From Rhizobium sp. ARZ01 (GTDB taxonomy: Bacteria; Pseudomonadota; Alphaproteobacteria; Rhizobiales; Rhizobiaceae), in assembly GCF_014851675.1 (NCBI RefSeq), contig NZ_JACVAE010000001.1, positions 2,170,001 to 2,234,000 of the forward strand: a stretch of 64,000 nt of DNA, read 5' to 3'. Position 1 is the first letter of the stretch, and every line of letters begins with the position of its first letter. Positions 36,630-46,086 of this stretch are shown one piece after another. Below the pieces are notes generated by a model. The model had not been told where the DNA came from, did not search any database, and saw nothing but the letters and a program-made list of their open reading frames with translations. Position numbers and translations under genes: made by a program.

Positions 36630-36848
36630 TCAATGCCTGTGGAACCGATGCTCCATGATCGCCGCAATTTCAGCCGAGTCGTGAACTCCGCCCTGATAGA
36701 GACGGATAAGCTGTTTCGCCACTTCGTCGGCGAGCGCCGAGCGGTCGTCTACTTGCTCATGCAAACAGATGTCGTCGAAGACCCGTTGCAATTGCGCGAG
36801 TTCTTCCGGTGATAGGAATTCTGTGCAGTTAAGGTATGCTGATGGCAT
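36630..36848 (-). CDS. Small hypothetical protein (72 residues)
   Basis: The ATG at 36848 is preceded by a very strong ribosome site (GGAGGAGGTGAG). The product is helical and acidic, with CTEFLSPEELAQLQRVFDDIC and ADEVAKQLIRLYQGGVHDSAEIAAIM. It resembles small proteins of about 70-80 residues often found in rhizobial stress gene groups, but I cannot name a family. It lies 77 bp upstream of the SpoIIAA-like gene on the same strand and probably starts that three-gene operon. Confidence 0.7.
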   Translation of the reverse strand: MPSAYLNCTEFLSPEELAQLQRVFDDICLHEQVDDRSALADEVAKQLIRLYQGGVHDSAEIAAIMEHRFHRH

Positions 36849-37211
36849 CACAACTCACCTCCTCCATTCCGAGACGCGGTACGGACTACGCGGGCAACAA
36901 AACCAGCATGGATATTTTGCGCTATGCGCCGACATTGCTCTTGACGAATGTCAGGCGTCGAAAAAATTCAATAAAAACTGCTGAGAATCGGCAGGCCAGC
37001 GATTCTGTCGTCGTCGAACTCCAGCCTCAAGCGGATTAGTAGCTTACGGGCTGGTCGTCGTCCGACGGCAAGTGTCCCAACTAATATTCTACTCCGCCGC
37101 CTCGATGCTTACAACGCGTCCTGCAACCGCGGTCAGATGCTCCATAGTGGGCCTCCCTTTGCGGTGCCCAAGGGCTATACTCTCTGCGAGATTCAAGTGG
37201 CGGGGGCGAGT
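36849..37211. other. Divergent intergenic region with a possible 18-codon frame
   Basis: This 363-bp gap separates the minus-strand 72-residue gene from the transporter gene. It is fairly AT-rich in its first half (36950-36990) and should contain both promoters. On the minus strand 37145-37089 is an 18-codon frame with a strong AGGGAGG site 6 bases before its ATG. Its product (MEHLTAVAGRVVSIEAAE) has no recognised relatives and may be a leader peptide or chance. Confidence 0.45.
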
Positions 37212-38918
37212 ATGAGCCAGCAGCATATTCCGCTAAAGCTGACCGCAACCAGATTTGTCCGAGCGGTCAAAATCTTCACGACATCGGAAGTGGGTGGAAG
37301 GGCCAAGCTTCTTCTTTTCGCTCTCGTCGCTCTTTTCGGCGGCATCAGCGTATTGAACGTCGTCAACAGCTTCGTCGGCCGCCATTTTATGACCGCCATT
37401 GCCGAAAAGCAGACGGCCGAGTTCATTCGCCAGGCCATGCTGTACACTGGCGCCTTTGCAGCATCGACCATCGTCTCGGTGATTGCGACGTTTGCAGAAG
37501 AGCGGCTCGCCTTGCTTTGGCGGGAGTTCCTCACGCGTCGCGCGGTCGGCCTTTATATGACCGGAGGAACCTTCTATCGCGTCGTTCAGGGAGGCAAGCT
37601 CTCGCATCCGGATCAACGGATCTCCGAGGACATCAGCGCATTCACGATCACCACGCTCTCCTTCGTGCTCATGCTGCTCAACAGCGTTTTGACAATCCTG
37701 ACCTTCTCGGGTGTCCTATGGCTCATCAGCCCGCTGCTGTTCGCAGCAGCCGTCGTCTACGCAGCCTTTGGATCGTATATGACGATCATGCTCGGGAAAC
37801 CCCTGATCAGCCTGAATTATGATCAACTCGACAGCGAGGCTGCCTTCCGGTCCGGTTTGATCCGTGTGCGCGAGAACGCAGAATCGATCATGATCGAAGG
37901 AGGCGAGGAACGACACGCCAACCTCTTGCTGAGGCGTTTCGATGAACTCGCCGCGAACTTCAAACGCATAATCGTCGTCAACCGGAACGTTGGTTTTTTC
38001 ACGACAGGCTACAACTGGATGATCCAAATCATCCCGGTTGTCATCATTGCCCCAGCTTTCATGCGCGGCGATATGGAATTCGGCGTGATCACCCAGTCTG
38101 CCGCAGCGTTTGCCATGCTTGTCGGCGCGTTCTCCTTCATTGTCAGGCAATTCAAGTCGATATCCAATTTTGCGGCCGTGGTGGCGCGGATCAGCTCGCT
38201 GCTGGAAGCGGTCGAAGACGCTCGCGAACCAGCGAAGACAAACCTGGAAATCGTCGAGACCGATCGAAACCTTGCATATGATCGTCTGACACTGAAATCG
38301 CCGATCGGGGAAACGTTGCTGAAGGAACTCTCAGCGACCATTCCGGCTGATGTCCGTATTGTTGTTCAGGGCGATGATGATGCCGTGGCCGCTGCGTTGT
38401 TCCGCGCCACGGCGGGCATTGGCACCTCTGGAGAGGGACGCATCGAACGCCCTCCGCGCGATCAGTTGCGCATAATCGCTCAACGGACCTGCCTTGCACC
38501 CGGAAGCCTCAGGCAAATTCTGGTGCCGTCGGGGCAAATTCAGACGGCCTCGAATGAAGAGATCATTTCGCTTCTCAAGCAACTCGGATTTGCGCAAGCT
38601 TCGAACGCAGACGATCTGGACAAAGAGCAAGATTGGTCATCGCTGCTGTCGCCACGGGAACAGCATATAGTGGCAGTAGCTGGGGTGCTCATCGCGACTC
38701 CGAGCTATGTTCTTTTGGAAAACGCGGATACGATCTTTGGTCATGGCCTGCTACGCGAAATCCTGAGACTGCTTGCAGAGCGGAGGATCACTTGCGTCAA
38801 TTTCGCCGAGGCGAATGCCTCCCGCAAGGCGTATGACGCCGTAATCGAGTGTCATGCTGACGGTTCCTGGACGTGGATAGACCAAAGAGTACGTCCTGAT
38901 GACCAATCGGCCCTCTGA
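37212..38918 (+). CDS. SbmA/YddA-type ABC transporter with degenerate ATPase domain
   Basis: A 568-residue protein with an N-terminal ABC membrane domain of the YddA/SbmA-BacA type (about residues 25-330; several hydrophobic helices, NYDQLDSEAAFRSGLIRVRENAESI typical of the family) and a C-terminal ATPase-shaped domain (about 355-555). The ATPase motifs are lost. The Walker A position reads QGDDDAVAA (386-394) with no GKS/T. The signature is LSPREQ (479-484) instead of LSGGEQ. Walker B reads LLENAD (501-506), with Asp to Glu and catalytic Glu to Asn, and the H-loop His is absent. The frame is otherwise intact, so it looks like a pseudo-ATPase kept under selection. The ATG at 37212 has a poorly spaced ribosome site. 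Confidence 0.8.
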   Translation: MSQQHIPLKLTATRFVRAVKIFTTSEVGGRAKLLLFALVALFGGISVLNVVNSFVGRHFMTAIAEKQTAEFIRQAMLYTGAFAASTIVSVIATFAEERLALLWREFLTRRAVGLYMTGGTFYRVVQGGKLSHPDQRISEDISAFTITTLSFVLMLLNSVLTILTFSGVLWLISPLLFAAAVVYAAFGSYMTIMLGKPLISLNYDQLDSEAAFRSGLIRVRENAESIMIEGGEERHANLLLRRFDELAANFKRIIVVNRNVGFFTTGYNWMIQIIPVVIIAPAFMRGDMEFGVITQSAAAFAMLVGAFSFIVRQFKSISNFAAVVARISSLLEAVEDAREPAKTNLEIVETDRNLAYDRLTLKSPIGETLLKELSATIPADVRIVVQGDDDAVAAALFRATAGIGTSGEGRIERPPRDQLRIIAQRTCLAPGSLRQILVPSGQIQTASNEEIISLLKQLGFAQASNADDLDKEQDWSSLLSPREQHIVAVAGVLIATPSYVLLENADTIFGHGLLREILRLLAERRITCVNFAEANASRKAYDAVIECHADGSWTWIDQRVRPDDQSAL

Positions 38919-39001
38919 ACAACTGTTGTCGATCCCATACCACGGGTTTAATCTGTGCCTTGCTGATGACGGTGTCGAGGCCATTGGCGGAGTTAGACTC
39001 C

Positions 39002-39673
39002 ATGCGCGTCAAAGATGTCATGACGACCAAGGTCGTGCGCCTGTCGCCTGACAATAGCGTCAGGCAGGCGGCAAAGCTCATGATTGACAACCATATCAGC
39101 GGCCTGCCGGTCGTGGATGATCAAGGACACCTGGTGGGGATCCTCAGCGAGGGCGACCTTATTCGACGGACGGAACTCTGCAGCACAATGGTAGCGTCGC
39201 CGACCGAGTTGGAGCTTGCACCTGAGGAACGGGCAAACGCCTTTGTTAAGCGCTGTTCATGGAAAGTCGAAGACGCCATGACGACAGACCCTGTCACCAT
39301 AGATGAGGATGCCTCGGTCGTACGTGTTTCCAGGCTTATGCAGGAACGCGGCATTAAGCGTATTCCAGTGGTGCGGAACGAGGCACTGGTAGGCATCGTC
39401 AGTCGCGCCGATCTCCTGCAAGCAATTCTGGCAGCCAAGCAGGACGACACGCTGGTGGACGATGATGCGATACGGCGAAGCATCGTCGTGCGCCTTGGAG
39501 AGAATACCGGTCTTGAGGGCCTGGACGTTACGGTCGCTGTCACCGACGGCATAGTGCACCTGTGGGGTAACGTAGAGACCACAGACTGCCGGCGCGCAGC
39601 ACGCATCCTGGCCGAAAACGTCCGTGGTGTCAGGGGTGTGGTCGAGCATTTTCCAGTTCCGTCGCGTCAATAA
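39002..39673 (+). CDS. CBS-CBS-BON domain protein
   Basis: A 223-residue soluble protein. Two CBS domains (MRVKDVMTTKVVRLSPDNSVRQAAKLM... LVGILSEGDLIRR; about 85-142 VEDAMTTDPVTIDEDASVVRVSRLMQERG... LVGIVSRADLLQ) form a Bateman module likely to bind an adenine nucleotide. The C-terminal BON domain (about 155-220, VTVAVTDGIVHLWGNVETTDCRRAARILAENVRGV) suggests membrane or lipid contact. The ATG at 39002 is preferred over one 42 bases upstream because GGCGGAG precedes it and CBS domains normally start MxVxDVM. It lies 55 bp before phosphoketolase and may sense energy state for that operon. Confidence 0.88.
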   Translation: MRVKDVMTTKVVRLSPDNSVRQAAKLMIDNHISGLPVVDDQGHLVGILSEGDLIRRTELCSTMVASPTELELAPEERANAFVKRCSWKVEDAMTTDPVTIDEDASVVRVSRLMQERGIKRIPVVRNEALVGIVSRADLLQAILAAKQDDTLVDDDAIRRSIVVRLGENTGLEGLDVTVAVTDGIVHLWGNVETTDCRRAARILAENVRGVRGVVEHFPVPSRQ

Positions 39674-39728
39674 CCACGACAGCCGCTCGGAAGATGCATT
39701 GCTGAACTAGTGCCAGAGGGAGGGTCGA

Positions 39729-42191
39729 ATGGCAGCGCTCGAAACGGCAGCGACAAAGGACAAGGAAGCCGACAACAAAGGCGCGCCGGAGGCGTTATCA
39801 GCCGACGAACTTCGGTTGATGGATGCCTACTGGCGGGCTTCCAACTACCTCTCCGTCGGCCAGATCTACCTGCTCGACAATCCGTTGCTTCGTGAACCAT
39901 TAAAGCGGGAACATATCAAGCCCCGCTTGCTCGGCCACTGGGGGACGTCGCCGGGCTTGAATATGCTCTATGTCCATCTGAATCGGGTGATAAAGCGCGA
40001 CGACCTCGACATGATTTACGTGATCGGTCCCGGTCATGGCGGACCATCGCTTGTGGCACACGCCTATCTGGAGGGAACGTACAGCGAGTTCTATCCGAAC
40101 ATCGGTCAGGATACCGAGGGAATGCAAAGGCTGTTCAAGCAGTTCAGCTTCCCCGGCGGCATTCCGAGCCACGTTGCGCCCGAGACGCCCGGCAGCATTC
40201 ACGAGGGCGGCGAACTTGGCTACGCCCTCAGCCATGCCTATGGCGCGGCATTTGACAATCCCGACCTGATCGTCGCCTGCGTCGTCGGCGACGGAGAAGC
40301 GGAGACCGGACCGCTTGCAACCGGATGGCAGGGAAACAAGTTCCTGAACCCGGCCCGTGACGGTGCCGTCCTGCCGATCCTGCATCTGAACGGCTACAAG
40401 ATTGCCAACCCCTGCTTCCTTGCCCGCATTCCGAAGGACGAGTTGCAGAAGTTCTTCGAGGGAATGGGATACAAACCCTATTTCGTAGAAGGCCATGAGC
40501 CCGAGCAGGTTCACCAGGAGCTTGCAGGGGTGATGGACACTGCGCTCGCCGAAATCCGCAACATCTGGACCGACGCGCGCGAGAACGGCAACCTCAAGCG
40601 CCCTGCCTGGCCGATGATCGTCTTTCGCACGCCGAAAGGCTGGACCTGTCCGAAGGAGATCGACGGCAAGAAATGCGAGGACTACTGGCGCTCGCATCAG
40701 GTGCCGATGGGCGAGATGGACAAGCCGGAACACATCCGCATTCTCGAGCACTGGATGAAGAGCTACCGGCCGGAGGAATTGTTCGACAAGGAGGGTGCGC
40801 TCAAGCCTGAATTGGCTGCATTGGCACCCGTAGGGCATCGGCGGATGAGCGACAATCCGCATGCCAACGGCGGACTGCTGCTGCGTGATCTCAAGCTGCC
40901 GGATTTCCGAGAGTACGCAATCGACGTTCCGAGCCCCGGAGCAACAACCGCCGAGTCGGCACGCGTGATGGGGAAATTCCTGCGCGACGTGATGCAGGAA
41001 AATCTGGATAGCAAGAATTTTCGGCTGTTCAGCCCCGACGAGAACAATTCCAACCGTTGGCAGGATGTACTGGAGGTCACCGATCGCTGCTACATGGCGG
41101 AAATCTATCCCGATGACGATCACCTCTCGCCCGACGGGCGTATCATGGAGGTCCTCAGCGAGCACCAGTGCCAGGGCTGGCTGGAGGGCTATCTGCTGAC
41201 CGGTCGGCACGGGTTCTTCTCGTGCTACGAGGCGTTCATCCACATCATCGACTCGATGTTCAACCAGCATGCAAAATGGTTGAAGGTGTGCAACGAAATC
41301 CCCTGGCGCCGACCGATCGCCTCGCTGAACTATTTCCTCAGCTCCCATGTCTGGCGTCAGGATCACAACGGCTTCAGCCATCAGGATCCGGGCTTCATCG
41401 ACCACGTCGTCAACAAGAAGGCCGAAGTGGTCCGCGTCTATCTGCCGCCGGATGCCAACACGCTGCTGTCCGTCACCGACCACTGCCTGCGCAGCCGCAA
41501 CTACGTCAACGTGGTGGTCGCCGGGAAACAGCCGGCACCGCAGTGGCTAACAATGTCGGAGGCAGTTCGCCATTGCGCCATGGGGCTCGGCATCTGGGAG
41601 TGGGCCAGCAGCGACAGGGGTGGAGAACCCGACGTCGTGATGGCCTGCTGCGGTGACGTCCCGACGCTTGAGACGCTGGCGGCGGTCCAGTTGCTGCGCG
41701 AGCACCTGCCCGAACTGAAGGTGCGGGTGATCAATGTGGTCAATCTGATGAAACTGCAGCCCGCCGAAGAGCATCCGCACGGTCTGACGGACCGCGACTT
41801 CGATGCGCTGTTCACCAAAGATAAGCCGATCATCTTCGCGTTCCACGGCTATCCCTGGCTGATCCACCGCCTGACCTACCGCCGGACGAACCACAAAAAC
41901 TTGCATGTCCGGGGTTACAAGGAAGAAGGTACGACCACGACGCCGTTCGACATGGTGGTGTTGAACGAACTCGATCGCTTCCATCTCGTCGGTGACGTCA
42001 TCGATCGCCTCCCGCAACTCGGCTCGCGCGCCGCCTACTTCAAGCAGGCGATCCAGGCAAAGCTGATCGAACATCGCGAGTATATCGAGAAACACGGCGA
42101 CGACATCCCCTCGATCAGCGGATGGAAATGGGGTGGGAAAGGTGGGGGCCAAACCAAGGAGGCGACCTCGACGGAAGGCGACAATACCTAA
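39729..42191 (+). CDS. xfp: Xylulose-5-phosphate/fructose-6-phosphate phosphoketolase
   Basis: An 820-residue thiamine-diphosphate enzyme that splits xylulose-5-P (or fructose-6-P) with phosphate into acetyl-P and glyceraldehyde-3-P (or erythrose-4-P). Motifs: [25 protein letters not shown], the ThDP motif [25 protein letters not shown] and the late [12 protein letters not shown]. Length and domain order fit bacterial Xfp. GGGAGGG precedes the ATG at 39729. The GH94 gene follows after 42 bp. No acetate kinase or phosphotransacetylase gene is nearby, so acetyl-P use must be encoded elsewhere. Confidence 0.96.
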   Translation: MAALETAATKDKEADNKGAPEALSADELRLMDAYWRASNYLSVGQIYLLDNPLLREPLKREHIKPRLLGHWGTSPGLNMLYVHLNRVIKRDDLDMIYVIGPGHGGPSLVAHAYLEGTYSEFYPNIGQDTEGMQRLFKQFSFPGGIPSHVAPETPGSIHEGGELGYALSHAYGAAFDNPDLIVACVVGDGEAETGPLATGWQGNKFLNPARDGAVLPILHLNGYKIANPCFLARIPKDELQKFFEGMGYKPYFVEGHEPEQVHQELAGVMDTALAEIRNIWTDARENGNLKRPAWPMIVFRTPKGWTCPKEIDGKKCEDYWRSHQVPMGEMDKPEHIRILEHWMKSYRPEELFDKEGALKPELAALAPVGHRRMSDNPHANGGLLLRDLKLPDFREYAIDVPSPGATTAESARVMGKFLRDVMQENLDSKNFRLFSPDENNSNRWQDVLEVTDRCYMAEIYPDDDHLSPDGRIMEVLSEHQCQGWLEGYLLTGRHGFFSCYEAFIHIIDSMFNQHAKWLKVCNEIPWRRPIASLNYFLSSHVWRQDHNGFSHQDPGFIDHVVNKKAEVVRVYLPPDANTLLSVTDHCLRSRNYVNVVVAGKQPAPQWLTMSEAVRHCAMGLGIWEWASSDRGGEPDVVMACCGDVPTLETLAAVQLLREHLPELKVRVINVVNLMKLQPAEEHPHGLTDRDFDALFTKDKPIIFAFHGYPWLIHRLTYRRTNHKNLHVRGYKEEGTTTTPFDMVVLNELDRFHLVGDVIDRLPQLGSRAAYFKQAIQAKLIEHREYIEKHGDDIPSISGWKWGGKGGGQTKEATSTEGDNT

Positions 42192-42233
42192 CTCGAAAGC
42201 AGACGCTAGTTCGCCTCATGAGGGATCTGTGCG

Positions 42234-45200
42234 ATGGCCCGATCCGTTGATAAAATCCCGGTTGCTGATGCCGCCTTGGGTCTGGGCGCGTATCCCGATG
42301 TCGCATTGCTTTCCAACGGGCGTTACAGCGCCTTCGTTACCGAGGCCGGCGCGGGATACGGAACCTGGCTTGGCCTTGATGTGACGCGTTGGCGCGAAGA
42401 TGCCACCCGGGATTGCTGGGGGCAGTTCTGCTACATCCGTGACGTGGAGAATGGTCAGATCTGGGCAATTGGCCGACAACCGATTTGCCGGTCGGACGCT
42501 GCTTACGAGCAGAGCTTTCATGCTAACCGGGCGGCTTTTCGTTGCCATCTCGATGACATCGACGTCTCGTGGACGGTTTTCGTCGCAACGGATTGCGACG
42601 CAGAAGTACGCCTTCTTCGGTTGTCAAACTTGGGGGTGACGACCAGGGAGCTCGAACTGACGAGCTATGCCGAAGTCTGCCTGAATGGCCGACACGCCGA
42701 CAGTGCTCATCCGGCGTTTGCCAAGCTCTTCATCGAGACGTGGTTCGATGCCGGCACCACCGCCTTGTTCGCAAGGCGGCGTCCGCGCAGTGCGGGAGAA
42801 AAGCCGCTGTGGGCCGTGCACGTTTCAGCATCCAGCGATCAGGGTGATCTTACTGTAGAGCACGACACGGACCGCTACAGGTTCCTTGGTCGCGGCAATA
42901 CGCCGTCAAACCCGCAAGCCTTGGAGCAAGGCATCAACCTGTCGGGAACAACGGGTCCCGTGCTCGATCCCATATTCAGTCTTCGGAGAACCATTTCACT
43001 GAGCCCATCCGCCGTAGGGTGGATCGCATTTGTGACGGGCGCGGCCGACACGAAAGATGAAGTTCAAGCCATAGCTGAGCGCTTCGCAAACATTGACGCG
43101 GCCCATCGGGCGCTTTTGGATGCCAAAACGGCTTATGCGAACGAAGCTGGTTCCTGCAACCGCAACGCTGACAAGGTGGCGGTACTCAATCGTCTCGCAG
43201 CTCGCCTTGCCTTTGCTCACTACGGTACCTCGGACGCCGCTGTTTCAGGCATGAAGCGACTAAGCCGAGACGCCCTTTGGTCGGTTGGAATTTCCGGGGA
43301 TCTCCCAATCCTGCTCGCTCTGATCGACAGGATGGAGGAAACATCCCTTGTCGAGGAACTTGCCGAAGCCCATGCCTTCATTTCACACCGCGGACTGCCC
43401 TTCGATCTTGTCCTCATTGACGAGCATGGCGAGGGCGAAAGCTGCAAGCTGAAGCTGGACCAAGAGGAGCTTGGCAAACGTGGAGGTGTTCACGTCCTGT
43501 CGGGGGCCGCACTTGCGGCAGGCTCGAGAGATGCAATAACAGCCGCTGCCCGTGTCACTCTTTGCTGCAGCCAAGGATCGCTCGCCAATCAGATTGAGCC
43601 CAGACCTACCGTTTCGTACCGGGCAATGGCACACACCCGGAAGCCTATTCGGACACCGTATGGGAAACCGTCCGACATGCGACGACCCGACTTACTGTTC
43701 TGGAACGGTCGCGGAGGGTTCGCCGGCGATGGGCGCGAATATGTGATTGCTGCCCACGTTGGTGCAGGAACGCCAACCCCCTGGTGCAATGTCATAGCGA
43801 ACAGCGAATTCGGATGCCTGACGAGCGAAAGCGCGCTTGGGTATACGTGGGCCGGTAACAGCCAGCTCAACAGGCTGTCTCCCTGGTCGAATGATCTGGT
43901 TTCCAATTCGCCAAGCGAAGTCATCTATTTGCGTGATGAGCGAACCGGCGCGCTCTGGACACCCACACCTTTGCCACTCGGCCAACATCTCACATGCATG
44001 GTGACGCATGGGCAGGGCTACACTCGCTACGAGGGCGCAGGCGAAGGTGTGCATCATGAAATGACGGTCCACGTTCCTGTGTCGGAACCGATCAAGCTCG
44101 TGCGCCTTGCACTCCGCAACGATGGAACTGAAACGCGTGATTTGACAGCCACCTTTTTCGTTGAATGGGTTCTCGGCACATTGCGCGAGGAGGCCTCCGG
44201 ACGGGTCGTTTGTGAATGCGATCCTGAAAGTGGTGCGCTTATCGCGCGAAACGTCTGGGAAGGCGACTTCACCGGAAAAATCGCATTCATTGCTGCAAGT
44301 GTACTGCCGCGCTCGATTACGTGCGACCGGACGGAGTTTCTCGGGAAGAACGGTTCCGTCGCTCAGCCTAGCGGTCTGGCAAGTTCGGATTTCAGCGGGA
44401 GTGTAGACACGCACGGTGATCCCTGTGCTGCGATGATGGTCGAGGTCTCTGTTCTTCCTGGCAGAACGACCGAGCTGGTGTTCGCGCTTGGTCAGACGGG
44501 CAGTCTCGATGAGGTTCGCAGGCTGGTCCGCGACTACGTCGAGCCAAGGAGCGCGCAACAGTCCCTCACGATAGCTTCAACCCAATGGGATCGGCTGTTG
44601 AGTGCAATAACCGTCCGAACGCCCGACGCCGCCTTCGACGTGATGATGAACCGGTGGCTACTCTATCAGGTGCTGGCTTGCCGCATTTGGGCGCGAACGG
44701 GGTTCTATCAGTCGGGTGGCGCATATGGTTTCCGCGATCAACTCCAGGATGTGACAGCCCTGGTGCATTCCGCACCCGACGAGGCGCGCAGTCACATTCT
44801 TCGCGCGGCTGCACGACAGTTTACGGAAGGAGACGTCCAGCACTGGTGGCATCCTCCGTCTGGTGTCGGCGTACGGACCCGCATGACCGACGATCTCTAT
44901 TTTCTCCCCTTCGTCGTCCACAACTACGTGTCGGTTACAGGAGATTATGGACTGCTTAGCGAGCGGGTCCCGTTCATCACGTCACCCGTCCTGAACGACG
45001 AGCAGGAGGAGAGCTTCGGCGTTCCGCAGGTAAGCGAGGAGACTGGAACCGTCTATGATCATTGCTGCCGGGCACTGGAACGCGGGTTCCAGCTTGGCTA
45101 CCATGGACTTCCTCTGATGGGGACAGGCGACTGGAACGACGGCATGAACAGGGTCGGCGCGGAGGGCAAGGGAGAGAGCGTGTGGAATGGATGGTTTTTC

Positions 45201-46085
45201 CTCACCGTGCTGAACTCGTTCGCCACGCTCGCATCAGCGACAGCAGATGAAAATCGGGCAGCATGGTGTCGCGAGCGCGCCGAAGCCTTGCGGGTTTCGT
45301 TGGAGACACACGCCTGGGATGGATCATGGTATCGCCGGGCCTATTTCGACGATGGAACGCCGCTTGGTTCCTCGATGAACGACGAGTGCCAGATTGATGC
45401 CATCCCCCAGGCCTGGGCAGTCATCTCAGGTATTGCGGATGCCGAGCGCTCAAGCCGGGCGATGCAGGCGGTATGGGAGCGCCTCGTTCGTCCGGAAGAC
45501 AAATTGGTCCGGCTCTTTGATCCACCCTTCGACAAGGGATCGCTGCAGCCGGGCTACATCAAGGGTTACGTTCCAGGAATACGGGAGAACGGTGGCCAAT
45601 ATACCCATGCTGCTGCCTGGGTCGCATTGGCGACTGCGCTTTTGGGCGACGGCGATCGGGCGTTCAAGCTCTGGAGCATGCTCAATCCCGTCAATCATGC
45701 CCTGACCTCAAAAGACGCTGATCACTACATGGTCGAACCCTATGTCGTCAGCGCGGACGTCTATGGTGCAGCTCCCCATACGGGGCGTGGAGGCTGGACC
45801 TGGTACACAGGATCCGCCGGTTGGCTCTATCGGGTCGGTCTCGAGGCCATCCTCGGCATCCATCGATGCGGCCAGCAATTGTCGATCGAGCCGTGTATCC
45901 CGATCGACTGGCCGGGCTACGAGGTCGACTATCGATATGGAACAGCAACCTATCGCATCGACGTGAAGAGAAGCTCGCAATCCGGGCGACGTTTGCTCAG
46001 CGTAGACGGCATTCAAATTGACGACGAGAAAGTGCTGCTCGTGGACGACGGGCGCATCCACGCTGTGAAACTGGTGGTCGGCTAG
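42234..46085 (+). CDS. GH94 glycoside phosphorylase (beta-1,2-oligoglucan type)
   Basis: A 1283-residue protein resembling the C-terminal phosphorylase half of cyclic beta-1,2-glucan synthase NdvB and stand-alone 1,2-beta-oligoglucan phosphorylases. Two successive GT36-type beta-sandwich regions are visible: about residues 20-150 (NGRYSAFVTEAGAGYGTW, DCWGQFCYIRD) and about 520-660 (NSEFGCLTSESALGYTWAGNSQ, VIYLRDERTGALWTPTPLP). The (alpha/alpha)6 catalytic domain (about 795-1190) contains FRDQLQDVTAL and GTGDWNDGMNRVG, whose DWND Asp is the general acid of GH94. No signal peptide, so cytoplasmic. It releases glucose-1-P by phosphorolysis. The stop is one base from the next start. Confidence 0.88.
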   Translation: MARSVDKIPVADAALGLGAYPDVALLSNGRYSAFVTEAGAGYGTWLGLDVTRWREDATRDCWGQFCYIRDVENGQIWAIGRQPICRSDAAYEQSFHANRAAFRCHLDDIDVSWTVFVATDCDAEVRLLRLSNLGVTTRELELTSYAEVCLNGRHADSAHPAFAKLFIETWFDAGTTALFARRRPRSAGEKPLWAVHVSASSDQGDLTVEHDTDRYRFLGRGNTPSNPQALEQGINLSGTTGPVLDPIFSLRRTISLSPSAVGWIAFVTGAADTKDEVQAIAERFANIDAAHRALLDAKTAYANEAGSCNRNADKVAVLNRLAARLAFAHYGTSDAAVSGMKRLSRDALWSVGISGDLPILLALIDRMEETSLVEELAEAHAFISHRGLPFDLVLIDEHGEGESCKLKLDQEELGKRGGVHVLSGAALAAGSRDAITAAARVTLCCSQGSLANQIEPRPTVSYRAMAHTRKPIRTPYGKPSDMRRPDLLFWNGRGGFAGDGREYVIAAHVGAGTPTPWCNVIANSEFGCLTSESALGYTWAGNSQLNRLSPWSNDLVSNSPSEVIYLRDERTGALWTPTPLPLGQHLTCMVTHGQGYTRYEGAGEGVHHEMTVHVPVSEPIKLVRLALRNDGTETRDLTATFFVEWVLGTLREEASGRVVCECDPESGALIARNVWEGDFTGKIAFIAASVLPRSITCDRTEFLGKNGSVAQPSGLASSDFSGSVDTHGDPCAAMMVEVSVLPGRTTELVFALGQTGSLDEVRRLVRDYVEPRSAQQSLTIASTQWDRLLSAITVRTPDAAFDVMMNRWLLYQVLACRIWARTGFYQSGGAYGFRDQLQDVTALVHSAPDEARSHILRAAARQFTEGDVQHWWHPPSGVGVRTRMTDDLYFLPFVVHNYVSVTGDYGLLSERVPFITSPVLNDEQEESFGVPQVSEETGTVYDHCCRALERGFQLGYHGLPLMGTGDWNDGMNRVGAEGKGESVWNGWFFLTVLNSFATLASATADENRAAWCRERAEALRVSLETHAWDGSWYRRAYFDDGTPLGSSMNDECQIDAIPQAWAVISGIADAERSSRAMQAVWERLVRPEDKLVRLFDPPFDKGSLQPGYIKGYVPGIRENGGQYTHAAAWVALATALLGDGDRAFKLWSMLNPVNHALTSKDADHYMVEPYVVSADVYGAAPHTGRGGWTWYTGSAGWLYRVGLEAILGIHRCGQQLSIEPCIPIDWPGYEVDYRYGTATYRIDVKRSSQSGRRLLSVDGIQIDDEKVLLVDDGRIHAVKLVVG

Positions 46086-46086
46086 C

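Noticed and set aside
36849..39728. FNR/FixK box (TTGAT-N4-ATCAA) ahead of the phosphoketolase and transporter genes
   Set aside because: I looked for it because phosphoketolase clusters are often oxygen-regulated, but found no convincing match in the intergenic stretches.
39900..41483. Minus-strand open frame of over 500 codons antisense to phosphoketolase
   Set aside because: Shadow of xfp; no ribosome site or domain.
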